NCBI GenBank assembly: GCA_937968015.1
Contig: CALBSO010000112.1
Coordinates: 1 to 40,572 of the forward strand
Length of the DNA stretch: 40,572 bases
From: an uncultured Thermomicrobia bacterium
GTDB lineage: Bacteria > Chloroflexota > Chloroflexia > Thermomicrobiales > JALYUS01
Direction: 5' to 3'
The notes under the pieces were generated by a model. The model had not been told where the DNA came from. It searched no databases and was given only the letters and a program-made list of their open reading frames with translations. The position numbers and the translations under genes are program-made. Of the stretch, positions 7,044 to 15,227 are shown one piece after another (position 1 is the first letter of the stretch; every line of letters starts with the position of its first letter).

Positions 7044-8036
7044 CTACAGTGGATCGAAAACGGGGATGTGGCGAAGGTCTTCCTTCGCCATCGCGACATC
7101 TGGCGTGCCGTAGGAATGGAAACTTTCGGGCAGCCGAAGGCCCCATGCCTGTCCCTTGGCGCGCTCGGCCTGTGTCCAGACGATCGGTTCCCAATCGGGA
7201 GCGAAGATCAGGTAGCCGCCGGAGAAGACCTCGACGCGGTTGCCACCCGGCTCGAAGCAGTAGAGGAAGAAACCGTGTGTGACGGCATGCTTCGAGGGGC
7301 CGGTCTCGATCACGATACCGTGTTCGAGGAAGATGTCCGCCGCGCGCAGGATGTCCTCGCGATTGTCGAGCCAGTAGGCGAGGTGATGGAGACGGCCGCG
7401 CGAGCGCGTTGCGTCGAGCGTGTAGGCGATATCATGCACAAGCGGCGTGACCGAAATCCACGCACCCGCCTCGGTGCCGTCATCGAGAATGACATGCTCG
7501 CGCGTCTGGAAGCCTAACTGCTCCGCCATGAAGACGCGGTTCAGTGTCACGTCCGCGCAAAGGACATTGATATGGTCGAGCCGTCGTACGCCGACGCCCC
7601 GGCCCGTGTATCGTTGTGGCTGGTTTTTGAGGGCGGGTCGCAGTTCATCCGGCGCGCGATACTTCTCGGCTTCGTAGTACACCTCCATCAAATGTCCATC
7701 CGGGTCGGTGAACTGGTACGCGGGGCCATGCCCGATGTCGCCCGCGATCCAGCCGTGTCCCTGCCCACTCGCTGCGAGCGCCTGCGCCCGCCGTTCGAGC
7801 GCCTCGGAGCTCATCGCCCGCCACGCCGTATGCCCGACACCGCCTGTCGCTGCCTCGGTCAGTTTCAGCGTGTGCCGCTCGAAATCGCCCCAGCCGCGAA
7901 GAAAAACGGACTGCCCCTCCCGCGCCGTCTCCTCCATGCCGAGCACATCACGGAAGAACCGGAGGCTTTCGTCCGGCTTCGGTGTCAGCAGTTCGACATG
8001 GCCGAGATGGGCAATGTCGCGGATTGGATCGCTCAT
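7044..8036 (-). CDS. Catechol 2,3-dioxygenase-type VOC family extradiol dioxygenase
   Basis: This 330-aa protein has the two-module VOC fold of extradiol ring-cleavage dioxygenases. The expected Fe(II) ligands are in the C-terminal module: His155 in RLDHINV, His217/218 in LHHLAYWL and Glu269 in NRVEVFSGGY. These are very near the positions known in the P. putida XylE enzyme (153, 214, 265), and the length fits. Family members open catechols next to the diol with O2. ATG 8034-8036 overlaps the TGA of the upstream CMD gene (ATGA), so translation is probably coupled. It is the last gene of an operon with a flavin monooxygenase that could make the catechol. Substrate specificity is not known. Confidence 0.93.
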   Translation of the reverse strand: MSDPIRDIAHLGHVELLTPKPDESLRFFRDVLGMEETAREGQSVFLRGWGDFERHTLKLTEAATGGVGHTAWRAMSSEALERRAQALAASGQGHGWIAGDIGHGPAYQFTDPDGHLMEVYYEAEKYRAPDELRPALKNQPQRYTGRGVGVRRLDHINVLCADVTLNRVFMAEQLGFQTREHVILDDGTEAGAWISVTPLVHDIAYTLDATRSRGRLHHLAYWLDNREDILRAADIFLEHGIVIETGPSKHAVTHGFFLYCFEPGGNRVEVFSGGYLIFAPDWEPIVWTQAERAKGQAWGLRLPESFHSYGTPDVAMAKEDLRHIPVFDPL

Positions 8037-8047
8037 TGCTCATTGCT
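8031..8047. repeat. Heptamer repeat GCTCATT across an operon junction
   Basis: Two and a half copies of GCTCATT span the overlapping stop of the CMD gene and start of the dioxygenase gene. On the minus strand they encode the C-terminal SNEQ of the CMD protein and supply both its stop codon and the next start codon. Confidence 0.6.
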
Positions 8048-8440
8048 TTCACTTTTGGCAATCTCCTGGATGATCTGCGCGCCGAGGTTGGCGGCGGGCA
8101 GGCCACGGAAGAGGAAGGCGAGGTTGACGACCGCGCTCATCTCCTCCCACGTCGCACCGGCGCGGCGGGCGGCGATAGCGTGGAGGCGCGTCGCGTCCGA
8201 CAGGAGGCCGAGCAAAATGCCGAAGAGCATCAGTTGCGATGTCTTCACGTCGAAGCAGTCCGGGTACATCGCCCGCGCGCGTATCTCCTCCTGCATCTTC
8301 AGTAGATCGGGATCGAGCCGCGCAAGAAGATCGGTGCGCGCCTGAATGCGCGGCGGCACAAACCCGATCAGCCCCGTATAGAAGTCCCGATACTCCTCCA
8401 CTTTGCTGTCATCAATCTGCCGCTCAGGAAATGGCTCCAT
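8033..8440 (-). CDS. Carboxymuconolactone decarboxylase family protein
   Basis: This 135-aa helical protein belongs to the CMD/AhpD superfamily. The core helices KTSQLMLFGILLGLLSDATRL, HAIAARRAGATWEEM and the following hydrophobic helix match the family. The CxxC redox pair is missing: only PDCFD precedes the core, so peroxidase activity is unlikely. ATG 8440 is chosen because GGAGGAG stands about 6 bases before it. The stop overlaps the next gene by 4 bases, and the last residues (SNEQ) are written by a heptamer repeat. It sits between HpaB and catechol dioxygenase genes, which suggests a role in handling ring-cleavage or lactone intermediates. That role is inference. Confidence 0.85.
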   Translation of the reverse strand: MEPFPERQIDDSKVEEYRDFYTGLIGFVPPRIQARTDLLARLDPDLLKMQEEIRARAMYPDCFDVKTSQLMLFGILLGLLSDATRLHAIAARRAGATWEEMSAVVNLAFLFRGLPAANLGAQIIQEIAKSESNEQ

Positions 8441-8453
8441 TGTCGCTCCTCCA

Positions 8454-8511
8454 GCAATGAGCAATGCGCAATGAGTGGGGCCTGATCTCCTCATTGCGCA
8501 TTGCTCATTGC
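8454..8511. repeat. Perfect 22-bp inverted repeat built of CAATGAG heptamers
   Basis: Arms 8454-8475 and 8490-8511 are perfect reverse complements around a 14-base loop. Each arm is three heptamers (GCAATGA, GCAATGC, GCAATGA or their complement). The right arm enters the HpaB-type gene and provides its last two residues and stop codon. Confidence 0.9.
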
Positions 8512-10052
8512 CCGTTGCTTTCCCATACCCACGGCGGGACGGTCCAGCCGTTCAGGTCGTACTCGCGCATGCACTGGTCCGCGAACGACGTGAAGTACGC
8601 CATGTGGCCGCGACCACGGGCGAAGTTCAACAGGTCAATGCGGATCTGCTCGTTGTTGCCGGAGTAGTTGCGCTCGTACAGTTCATGCCGCGCGCCGAAC
8701 TCGGTACCAATCGCATCCCAGACGAGTTTGAAGAGTTTGACGCGCTCCTCGGCGGTCGTTTCGGAGCCGCGATAATACTTGTCAATCAGTGGGCGGAGTT
8801 CCGGATTCATGAGGTCCTTGTAACTCGATGGCGCGACGAGCGGGCTGCCGCCGAGATACGTCTCGAAGAGCAGGTGGATTGCCGCCCAGCATTGGTGCGA
8901 AAAGAGGCGCAGCGTCGCGGCGTCCTCGACCTTCGGGATGACTGAGTCGCCGGGGCCGGGCATCGGATCGGCGCACATCGCCGTCGTCAGCGCCCAGATC
9001 AGGTTGCGCCAGCCGATTACTTCACCGAGGGCGACTTGCACGCCGCGAAACTCGTCCGTCCCGTTCGCCGCGATTCCCTTCGCGAATAATCCGGCCATGA
9101 AGTCCAGTTTCGTGCCGAGCCGCGTGCCGGATTGGAGGTTGTAACGGCTGAAGAAGCCGGATTCCCGATAGAAGGCGTTCGCCTTGACGACATCGCGGTA
9201 GACGAGCACGTTTTCCCACGGAATGAAGGCGTTGTCGAAGAGCAGGACGGCGTCGTTCTCGTCGAAGCGGCTGGAAAGCGGGTGATCGAACGGGCTGATC
9301 GCTTTGTCTTCGTAAGAGTTGCGGCAGAGCAGTTTCGCACCCTTCGTGTCCATGTCCGCGATGAAGACGAGGGCGAAGTCTTCCGCTTTGCCCTTTTCAA
9401 GGTTGGCGGAACTGTTCTGTGCCACGAACGTGGCGTGCGTGATTGCCGAACCGGTCGCCAGCATCTTCGCGCCGCTGATGATGATCCCGTCGTCCCGCTC
9501 CTCAACGAGGTGAATGAAGACGTCCGCAACTTCATGGATCGGTTTCTTGCGGTCCACAGGTGGGTTGACGAGCACATGATTGAGGAACAAGCCCTTCGAC
9601 GCGTACTTCTTGTACCACGCGAGCGCATTGGCGCCGAAGGGGGTATAGAAGTCCGGGTTCGCGCCGAGGCTCGCCATAAATGCGGCCTTGTAGTCCGGCG
9701 TGCGGCCCATGAAACCGTAACTGAGGCGCGCCCACGCCGCGATCGCCTCGCGCGCTTCGAGCAATTCCTGCGCCGTCTTGCTCGGCTGGAAGAACTTGTG
9801 CGTGCGAATACCGTAGTCGTCCACCTTTGTCAGCAGGTCGCGTTGCGCCGGGTCGTGGAGCGTATCATAGAGCCGGGTGATCGAGCGGGCCGCATTGCGG
9901 AACGCCGGGTGCGTCGTCACATCCTTGACGCGTTCGCCGTAGATATACACGGCACGGCCGTCCTTGAGGCTTTCCAGATACTCGTCGGCGGTCATGATCG
10001 CGTTGATTTCGGCGCCCGGTTTGGGGTTGCCCATCGTCGTTGCCGTCGCCAA
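8505..10052 (-). CDS. hpaB: 4-hydroxyphenylacetate 3-monooxygenase-type flavin hydroxylase (HpaB family)
   Basis: This 515-aa protein matches the large oxygenase component of the two-component FADH2-dependent HpaBC family along its full length. Visible family segments are TADEYLESLKDGR, the SYGFMGRTPDYKAAF region, the substrate-side NPPVDRKK segment, GTKLDFMAGLF and a C-terminal YERNYSGNNEQIR. Members hydroxylate a phenol ortho to its OH, using reduced flavin from a separate reductase. No HpaC reductase is in the window. The likely start is TTG 10052 with AAAGGAGG 5 bases before it; ATG 10034 is a weaker alternative. With the downstream catechol dioxygenase this forms a hydroxylation and meta-cleavage pair. 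Substrate identity is inferred. The last residues NGQ are encoded by the heptamer repeat. Confidence 0.92.
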   Translation of the reverse strand: MATATTMGNPKPGAEINAIMTADEYLESLKDGRAVYIYGERVKDVTTHPAFRNAARSITRLYDTLHDPAQRDLLTKVDDYGIRTHKFFQPSKTAQELLEAREAIAAWARLSYGFMGRTPDYKAAFMASLGANPDFYTPFGANALAWYKKYASKGLFLNHVLVNPPVDRKKPIHEVADVFIHLVEERDDGIIISGAKMLATGSAITHATFVAQNSSANLEKGKAEDFALVFIADMDTKGAKLLCRNSYEDKAISPFDHPLSSRFDENDAVLLFDNAFIPWENVLVYRDVVKANAFYRESGFFSRYNLQSGTRLGTKLDFMAGLFAKGIAANGTDEFRGVQVALGEVIGWRNLIWALTTAMCADPMPGPGDSVIPKVEDAATLRLFSHQCWAAIHLLFETYLGGSPLVAPSSYKDLMNPELRPLIDKYYRGSETTAEERVKLFKLVWDAIGTEFGARHELYERNYSGNNEQIRIDLLNFARGRGHMAYFTSFADQCMREYDLNGWTVPPWVWESNGQ

Positions 10053-10064
10053 CCCGGCCTCCTT

Positions 10065-10643
10065 TCAATCGGTTTCACGAATCTCCCGCAGATGCCGCTG
10101 GAACTGGAAGCGGTTTTCCAGCAGCGGCAGGTCGGTGACGAAGCGCGGCGCGACATTGATCGCCTCGACCTTCGCGACGATCGTTGCCATCTCGCCCGCC
10201 GCGCGCGCCTCGTCAAACGCCGCGACGAACTCAGGGATCGTGCGGACAGTCGTCGCGCGCATGATTCCCGCCGCGCGCGCCATCCCCGCGATGTCGGTGC
10301 CGGTCGCGGTCGCGGTCGGGAAACCGCCGACCGAAAGCAGGCTCTCGTTATCGAAGACGATATGGACGAGGTTCTGTGGATGGTAGCGGGCCATCGTCGT
10401 CAGGCTACCGAGGTTCATCAGGATCGAGCCGTCGCCATCGAGCACGACGACGGGCAGTTCCGGCCGCGAGAGGGCGATGCCGAGGCCCATCGAGGAGGCG
10501 AGACCCATCGAGTGCTGCATGTAGAAGAAGTTGGGCCGGTGGCCAAGATGCTGCATCTCCCACGCCACGGCCCCCATGATCGTGACGACGATGGACTCCT
10601 TCAGGTGCGGGTAGACTGCTTCGATCGCTTCCATGCGCTGCAT
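10065..10643 (-). CDS. TPP-dependent 2-oxoacid decarboxylase, beta (TPP-binding) subunit, sulfopyruvate decarboxylase-like
   Basis: This 192-aa protein is the C-terminal, cofactor-binding half of a thiamine-diphosphate decarboxylase. The TPP/Mg motif begins at GDGSILMNLGSL (about residues 69-80), followed by the distal NLVHIVFDN. The size and split-subunit form match ComE-type sulfopyruvate and phosphonopyruvate decarboxylases. ATG 10643 lies 4 bases beyond the alpha-subunit stop, with GGAGGAG inside that gene's end, so the two are co-translated. In front of an aromatic hydroxylase the substrate may be an aryl-pyruvate or another 2-oxoacid rather than sulfopyruvate. That is inference from the neighbourhood. 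Confidence 0.88.
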   Translation of the reverse strand: MQRMEAIEAVYPHLKESIVVTIMGAVAWEMQHLGHRPNFFYMQHSMGLASSMGLGIALSRPELPVVVLDGDGSILMNLGSLTTMARYHPQNLVHIVFDNESLLSVGGFPTATATGTDIAGMARAAGIMRATTVRTIPEFVAAFDEARAAGEMATIVAKVEAINVAPRFVTDLPLLENRFQFQRHLREIRETD

Positions 10644-10647
10644 GACG

Positions 10648-11160
10648 TTACTCCTCCCACATCAGGTCGCGGCACAAGAGAAGCGCGACGGGTTTCAAGG
10701 CAGATTCCGCGAGCGCCTGCGCCTTGCGGATGCGCGAGGCGACATGATCGGGGCTATCCAGCCGCTCGTAGGGGATGCCGAGATCGCGCAGCAGCACTTC
10801 CGTCACCGCGCCGCCCTGCGTCTGCCACGGATCGCGCTCGCCCATCTCGCCACGGTATGAAATGAGCATCAGTAAGGGTATCTTGTACAGGTGTGCGAGC
10901 GTGACGATGCCGTTGATGCTCTGGAGGAAGCCGTGGTTCTGGCACATCATCGCGGACTTGACGCCCGCCATATGCGCGCCCGCCGAGATGCCGACCCCTT
11001 CCTCCTCCTTCGCCAGCCGGACGAGCGTCACGTCGGGATCGTCGTCCGCCAGCCGGATCAGGTGGACAAGCCACGTCTCCGGCAGCGCCGACATCATCCG
11101 CACATCGCACGCCTTCAGCGCGTCATAGATCAGTTGTGAGTTCTTCATCGAGACCGGCAT
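10648..11160 (-). CDS. TPP-dependent 2-oxoacid decarboxylase, alpha (PYR) subunit
   Basis: This 170-aa protein is the N-terminal pyrimidine-binding (PYR) half of a split thiamine-diphosphate decarboxylase, of the ComD/sulfopyruvate-decarboxylase-alpha type. The expected catalytic Glu lies in AKEEEGVGISAGAHMAG, and QNHGFLQSINGI and ISYRGEMGERDPWQTQG are typical of the family. It pairs with the downstream beta subunit to form one active site. The start at ATG 11160 has GAGGAG 7-8 bases upstream; ATG 11148 is in frame. It is the first gene of the minus-strand operon that continues through HpaB to the catechol dioxygenase. Confidence 0.88.
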   Translation of the reverse strand: MPVSMKNSQLIYDALKACDVRMMSALPETWLVHLIRLADDDPDVTLVRLAKEEEGVGISAGAHMAGVKSAMMCQNHGFLQSINGIVTLAHLYKIPLLMLISYRGEMGERDPWQTQGGAVTEVLLRDLGIPYERLDSPDHVASRIRKAQALAESALKPVALLLCRDLMWEE

Positions 11161-11369
11161 ACATCATCTCCTCACATCTCAAACATAGCGACTGCCGGGT
11201 TCCGATGCATGGTGCCACGGGTGACGGGCGTTTTCAACTCATTCAAACGGTTGCACCACCGGACGCGTTGTCGCATATTTGAGGAACGTATTGCCAGAAC
11301 GTAAAGAGGGACCGAGACTTGCGCTTCCGTCTCGCGTGAGGGCGAGCACGAAGAAGTGGCGCACTCCGG

Positions 11370-11375
11370 TATAAT
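11370..11375 (+). promoter_or_regulatory. Likely -10 box (TATAAT) for the UbiA-like gene
   Basis: A perfect TATAAT stands about 80 bases before ATG 11454, in the 293-base gap between divergent operons. No convincing -35 hexamer is seen at 16-18 bases. Nothing else in this gap is recognisable. Confidence 0.5.
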
Positions 11376-11453
11376 CGTACTAATGTTTGCACATGGCGCG
11401 TGTCGTCCACAGGCGATCGCACGGGACAGCGCGCGATGACACAGGGGTGATTC

Positions 11454-13484
11454 ATGGCCGACTTTGTCGGACAAATCACGAATTCCGTAACCGGTGTCTT
11501 GGCCGAAGAGAGTGGGGGCGCCCCGGCCGAGGAGGAGTCCGCGACGCACGACGCACAAGCGACGCAGCCACTCGACATCCTGCTCCGCGACTATTACGCA
11601 AAGGTCGGTTCGTCCGAGCGGCTGAACGACGGTATCGGGCGGATGGCGGGAACGGCACTGCCGATCATGCTGACCCTCTTCGGTCTGCTCACCGTTAACA
11701 AGGGCCTCGCCGCCGAGGTCTTCTGGCTCATCCCGCTCGCCCTGGTCCTCCTCGTGGGCGTTCTCATGCAACTGATCTATCGCTCCGTCCTTATCAGTTA
11801 CTACCTGCGCGATCTGGAGAACCGCATTCAGGAGATGACGGGGACGACGCCCTTCTATTTTGAGAACATGACGGGTCGGGCGCTCTATAGCCCGCGCACG
11901 GGCACACCGGCCTTCCTCGTCCTCTACGGGATGTACTTCGTCGTTGTCGCCGCCGCGCACTTCGGGCTAATCATCTACTGCTTCCGAGCGCTGCAGATGA
12001 AATCTGCGATTTCGCCCATCCTCGGCGCGTGCTACATCGGCTTCTATAGCCTGACGACCGCGGTGATGATCTGGGCGCTCGTGTTCTATCTGACGGGCAT
12101 GCGCAGGCTGTACGACCGCTGGGCAAAGGCGCTCGAAGGGCAAGCGGCGGCGCCGCGTGATACGCAGACGTTCAGCCTTCTGCGATATATGCTCTTGCCG
12201 CGCCCATTCGACTTCTTCGTCAAGACGCCGATCACCCTTGGGAACGCGCTTATCGCCGCCTATCTGTTGCGCGTGTCGCTGATGGGTCATTGGGCGTTGC
12301 TCGCCGGAGTCGTTCTCTGCGTTGAATTTTTCACCAAGCAGGCAACGTACATCTGGAACGATCTCCTCGACGCGGAAGCGGATCGCACGCACAAGCATAA
12401 GAAGCGCCGCTACTTCGCGGTGGTCGAGAGTAATGCGCTCGGAAAGCCCTTGCTCGTCTCGCGCACCCTCGCCGCCTTCGGGGTTGCCGCGGCACTCGCG
12501 ATCTACGCGGGTCTCGTTGCACTCCTGCCGCTCGTCGTCGCGATCTTCTTCGTGCAGTTTCTCTATGATCGGTACGCCAAGCCCTATCCGCCCGCCCGCC
12601 TTGGCCTTGCCGCACTCGCGTACGCGGAGCGGTCGGTCGCCGGTGCGATCGTTCCCGCTTCCATCGCCGCCTCGGGTTCGTCATCGTCACCGGTGCGTGT
12701 CGTCGTCCTGCTTTCGGTCTGGACGGTCGCCTTCGCATTGCTCTTCCTCGGCGCCTCGTGGTACGCGGAGGATGATTTTCGTCTCCGCACCGGGAGCAGC
12801 GCCTATGCCAGCCGCGACGGGAGATCGTGGTTCCTGATGTATGGGGCACGCATCGAGGTCGCCGCGAGCCTCGCACTCGTGCCGCTCGGTTTGTGGATGA
12901 GCGGCCTGCGCCAGGGAACGATCCATCGCTGGTTTGAGGGTGCGCTCATTGGCGGGGGTCTCATTGGCGTTGCCGTTGTCTGGTCTCTGCTCACCATCTC
13001 CGGTCGCAGGCAGTGGCGCGGCACGCGGAAGATCGTCGCCCGAAATGGACGAACGGCCGGAGAGATCAGCGGATGTACCGTGCCGGAGTGGAATCGGTAT
13101 GTGCTCTACGTCGTGATCGCGGTCGCGGTCGGCGGCTATCTGCTCGCCTTCCGGTCTGCCCCGCGCTTCCCGTTCGTGATGACCGCCCTGTTTCCGGTCA
13201 CGGTTGCAACGATCTACGCCTACGCGACCTATGAGGAACTGAACTTTCTCAACCTGAAGCCCACACTCATCTTCACGGTGCACGTCCTTAATCAGTTAGT
13301 CTTCACGAAAAAGACGTTCGGGGAAATCCGGCGCGGTCTCCGTCCCATCGCGCCGGACGACGCGATGGCGAGTCACGCATCGCAATCAGATTCGGCTGCT
13401 CATGCCACGATACCGCTGCCTGATCCATCTGTGGTACATGCGGAATCCCCGGCTTCACAACCCACTGTTGCATCCGGTCGTTAG
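11454..13484 (+). CDS. UbiA-superfamily prenyltransferase-like integral membrane protein, unusually long
   Basis: The 676-aa protein has many hydrophobic segments. An aspartate-rich motif NDLLDAEAD followed by RTHKHKKRR is at about residues 302-319. This is the first diphosphate/Mg motif of UbiA-type prenyltransferases, seen for example in the decaprenylphosphoryl-phosphoribose synthase group as NDLxDxExD. The later YAKPYPPARLGLAALAYAE region around 385-400 looks like the second conserved loop. About 250 residues precede the UbiA part, with four or so membrane helices, and another membrane region follows, so it is roughly twice the usual length. The start at ATG 11454 has only a weak GGGG upstream. 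It is monocistronic and convergent with the AAA ATPase gene 5 bases away. The family call is moderate and the substrate unknown. Confidence 0.7.
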   Translation: MADFVGQITNSVTGVLAEESGGAPAEEESATHDAQATQPLDILLRDYYAKVGSSERLNDGIGRMAGTALPIMLTLFGLLTVNKGLAAEVFWLIPLALVLLVGVLMQLIYRSVLISYYLRDLENRIQEMTGTTPFYFENMTGRALYSPRTGTPAFLVLYGMYFVVVAAAHFGLIIYCFRALQMKSAISPILGACYIGFYSLTTAVMIWALVFYLTGMRRLYDRWAKALEGQAAAPRDTQTFSLLRYMLLPRPFDFFVKTPITLGNALIAAYLLRVSLMGHWALLAGVVLCVEFFTKQATYIWNDLLDAEADRTHKHKKRRYFAVVESNALGKPLLVSRTLAAFGVAAALAIYAGLVALLPLVVAIFFVQFLYDRYAKPYPPARLGLAALAYAERSVAGAIVPASIAASGSSSSPVRVVVLLSVWTVAFALLFLGASWYAEDDFRLRTGSSAYASRDGRSWFLMYGARIEVAASLALVPLGLWMSGLRQGTIHRWFEGALIGGGLIGVAVVWSLLTISGRRQWRGTRKIVARNGRTAGEISGCTVPEWNRYVLYVVIAVAVGGYLLAFRSAPRFPFVMTALFPVTVATIYAYATYEELNFLNLKPTLIFTVHVLNQLVFTKKTFGEIRRGLRPIAPDDAMASHASQSDSAAHATIPLPDPSVVHAESPASQPTVASGR

Positions 13485-13489
13485 ACGCA

Positions 13490-15022
13490 TCAAACGGTCA
13501 AGTCCCGGGAGCGGTATTGCAAGGCTTCCGCGATGTGGGAGGCGCTGATTTTGTCCGCGTCCGCGAGGTCAGCGACGGTGCGGGCGAGTTTGATGATGCG
13601 GTGGTGGGAGCGGGCGGAGAGGTGCATCTGGCGAGAGGCGGCGCGCATCAGTTGCTCGCCCGCCGTGTCGAGCGGACAGTATTGACGCACTTCGCCGGGG
13701 CCCATGTCGGCGTTTGTGACGCTCGACGTGCCCAAAAACCGGGCACGCTGCCGGGCGCGGGCCGCCTCGACGCGGGTGCGCACGGTGGCCGACGATTCCG
13801 CCGGGCCGATAGCGGTCAATTTCTCGTAGGGGACGCGCGGCACGTCGAGATGGATGTCAATGCGGTCCAGTAAGGGGCCGCTGATCCGCTTCGTGTACCG
13901 GCTGATCTGCTGGTGGGAGCAGGTGCAGGCGCGCTCGCGGTCGCCCGCGTAGCCGCACGGACACGGGTTCATCGCGGCGACGAGCATCACGTTCGCGGGG
14001 AAGGTGAGCGAGCCGGAAGCGCGGCTGATGCTGACAACTTTGTCTTCGAGTGGCTGCCGTAGGACTTCCAGCACCGCGCCGTTGAACTCCGGTAACTCGT
14101 CGAGGAACAAGACGCCCCGGTGCGCGAGCGAGATTTCACCGGGTCGGGGCCACTGCCCGCCGCCGACCAGCCCAGCGTACGAAACTGTGTGGTGCGGCGA
14201 CCGAAAGGGGCGGTCCCGCATGAACGCCATATCGCGCCCGAGCAGCCCGCCGACGCTGTAGATGCGCGTCACGTCGAGCGCTTCCGCTGGCGTCAGCCGG
14301 GGGAGGATGGAGGGGAGCGCGCGGGCAAGGAGCGTCTTGCCGCTGCCCGGCGGGCCGCTCATGATCACATTGTGCCCGCCCGCCGCCGCGACTTCCAGAC
14401 CGCGCTTCGCGTGCTCTTGCCCGCGCACCTCGGCGAGGTCGGCACGCGTGATTGTCTCCTCCACATCCGTGACAATCGTCGAGGGCGGCTGCGGCGCGAT
14501 CAGTTCCTCGCCGACGAGATGGCGGACGAGCGCGACGAGCGTTTCAATCGGATAGACGGTCACGCCCGGCACCAGCGCGGCCTCAGCGGCGTCTTCGGCG
14601 GCGACAAGCAGCGTCGGGAAGCCGTTGACCATCGCCGTGTCCGCAATGGCCAATACACCGTCTACATGCCGCACCGAGCCATCGAGCGAGAGTTCCCCGA
14701 CGACGAGCGATCCGGCAATCGCCTCGTTCGGGATGTCAATTTGCATCGAGGCGAGCAGGATGCCGAGCGCGATGGGCAGATCGTACGACGCGCCCTCCTT
14801 GCGGATGTCCGCCGGGGCGAGGTTGACGGTGACGCGCCCGGTCGGGAAGCGGCCGCCGCTGTTGCGGATCGCGGCGCGCACCCGCTCCTTCGCCTCCTGC
14901 ACGGCGGCATCCGGCAACCCGACAATATTAAAAGCGGGCATCCCCGCGCCGACATCCACCTCGACGGTGATCGGCACGCCGTCCAACCCGATCAGGGCGC
15001 AACTGGTCACTTTGGCGAGCAC
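13490..15022 (-). CDS. YifB/ComM family magnesium chelatase-like AAA+ ATPase
   Basis: This 510-aa protein has the standard ComM/YifB layout. An N-terminal Lon-protease-like domain (VGLPDAAVQEAKERVRAAI at about 34-52) is followed by an AAA+ domain with Walker A GPPGSGKT at 223-230 and Walker B VLFLDEL at 304-310. A Cys-rich CPCGYAGDRERACTC segment and a C-terminal Mg-chelatase domain come next. Family members are hexameric helicases that assist branch migration when transformed DNA is integrated. The start at ATG 15022 gives the canonical MLAKVTSCALIGLDG. It ends 5 bases from the convergent UbiA-like gene. No competence genes are next to it. Confidence 0.95.
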   Translation of the reverse strand: MLAKVTSCALIGLDGVPITVEVDVGAGMPAFNIVGLPDAAVQEAKERVRAAIRNSGGRFPTGRVTVNLAPADIRKEGASYDLPIALGILLASMQIDIPNEAIAGSLVVGELSLDGSVRHVDGVLAIADTAMVNGFPTLLVAAEDAAEAALVPGVTVYPIETLVALVRHLVGEELIAPQPPSTIVTDVEETITRADLAEVRGQEHAKRGLEVAAAGGHNVIMSGPPGSGKTLLARALPSILPRLTPAEALDVTRIYSVGGLLGRDMAFMRDRPFRSPHHTVSYAGLVGGGQWPRPGEISLAHRGVLFLDELPEFNGAVLEVLRQPLEDKVVSISRASGSLTFPANVMLVAAMNPCPCGYAGDRERACTCSHQQISRYTKRISGPLLDRIDIHLDVPRVPYEKLTAIGPAESSATVRTRVEAARARQRARFLGTSSVTNADMGPGEVRQYCPLDTAGEQLMRAASRQMHLSARSHHRIIKLARTVADLADADKISASHIAEALQYRSRDLTV

Positions 15023-15169
15023 GATACGCCCTCCCGATGGCAGTGAACGAATTGCCGGTACGCGGCGGCGAGTATAGCAGCACGTTCCAGGCTCGTATAG
15101 CCGCGCTCCTCGCCTTTATGAGAGGAATACCGGGAATGGATGGCAACCGTCTTGCTTTCCAATTGGTGG

Positions 15170-15191
15170 CACGCGCCACGCGCCACGCGCC
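15170..15191. repeat. Heptamer repeat CACGCGC x3
   Basis: Three perfect tandem CACGCGC units lie in the 205-base gap between the divergent ATPase and bacilliredoxin genes, 37-58 bases before the latter's start. Confidence 0.75.
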
Positions 15192-15227
15192 GTAGTCTTT
15201 CGGAACGCACGCGAGGGGTAGAACCGC

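Noticed and set aside
8454..8511. Repeat cluster considered as a CRISPR array
   Set aside because: The units are 7 bases with no spacers and arranged as one inverted pair. No cas genes are in the window.
9132..10865. 577-codon open frame on the plus strand opposite the hpaB and decarboxylase genes
   Set aside because: It is antisense to genes with clear family motifs. The translation is Arg/Val/Asp-rich without any domain, as expected from high-GC codon bias.
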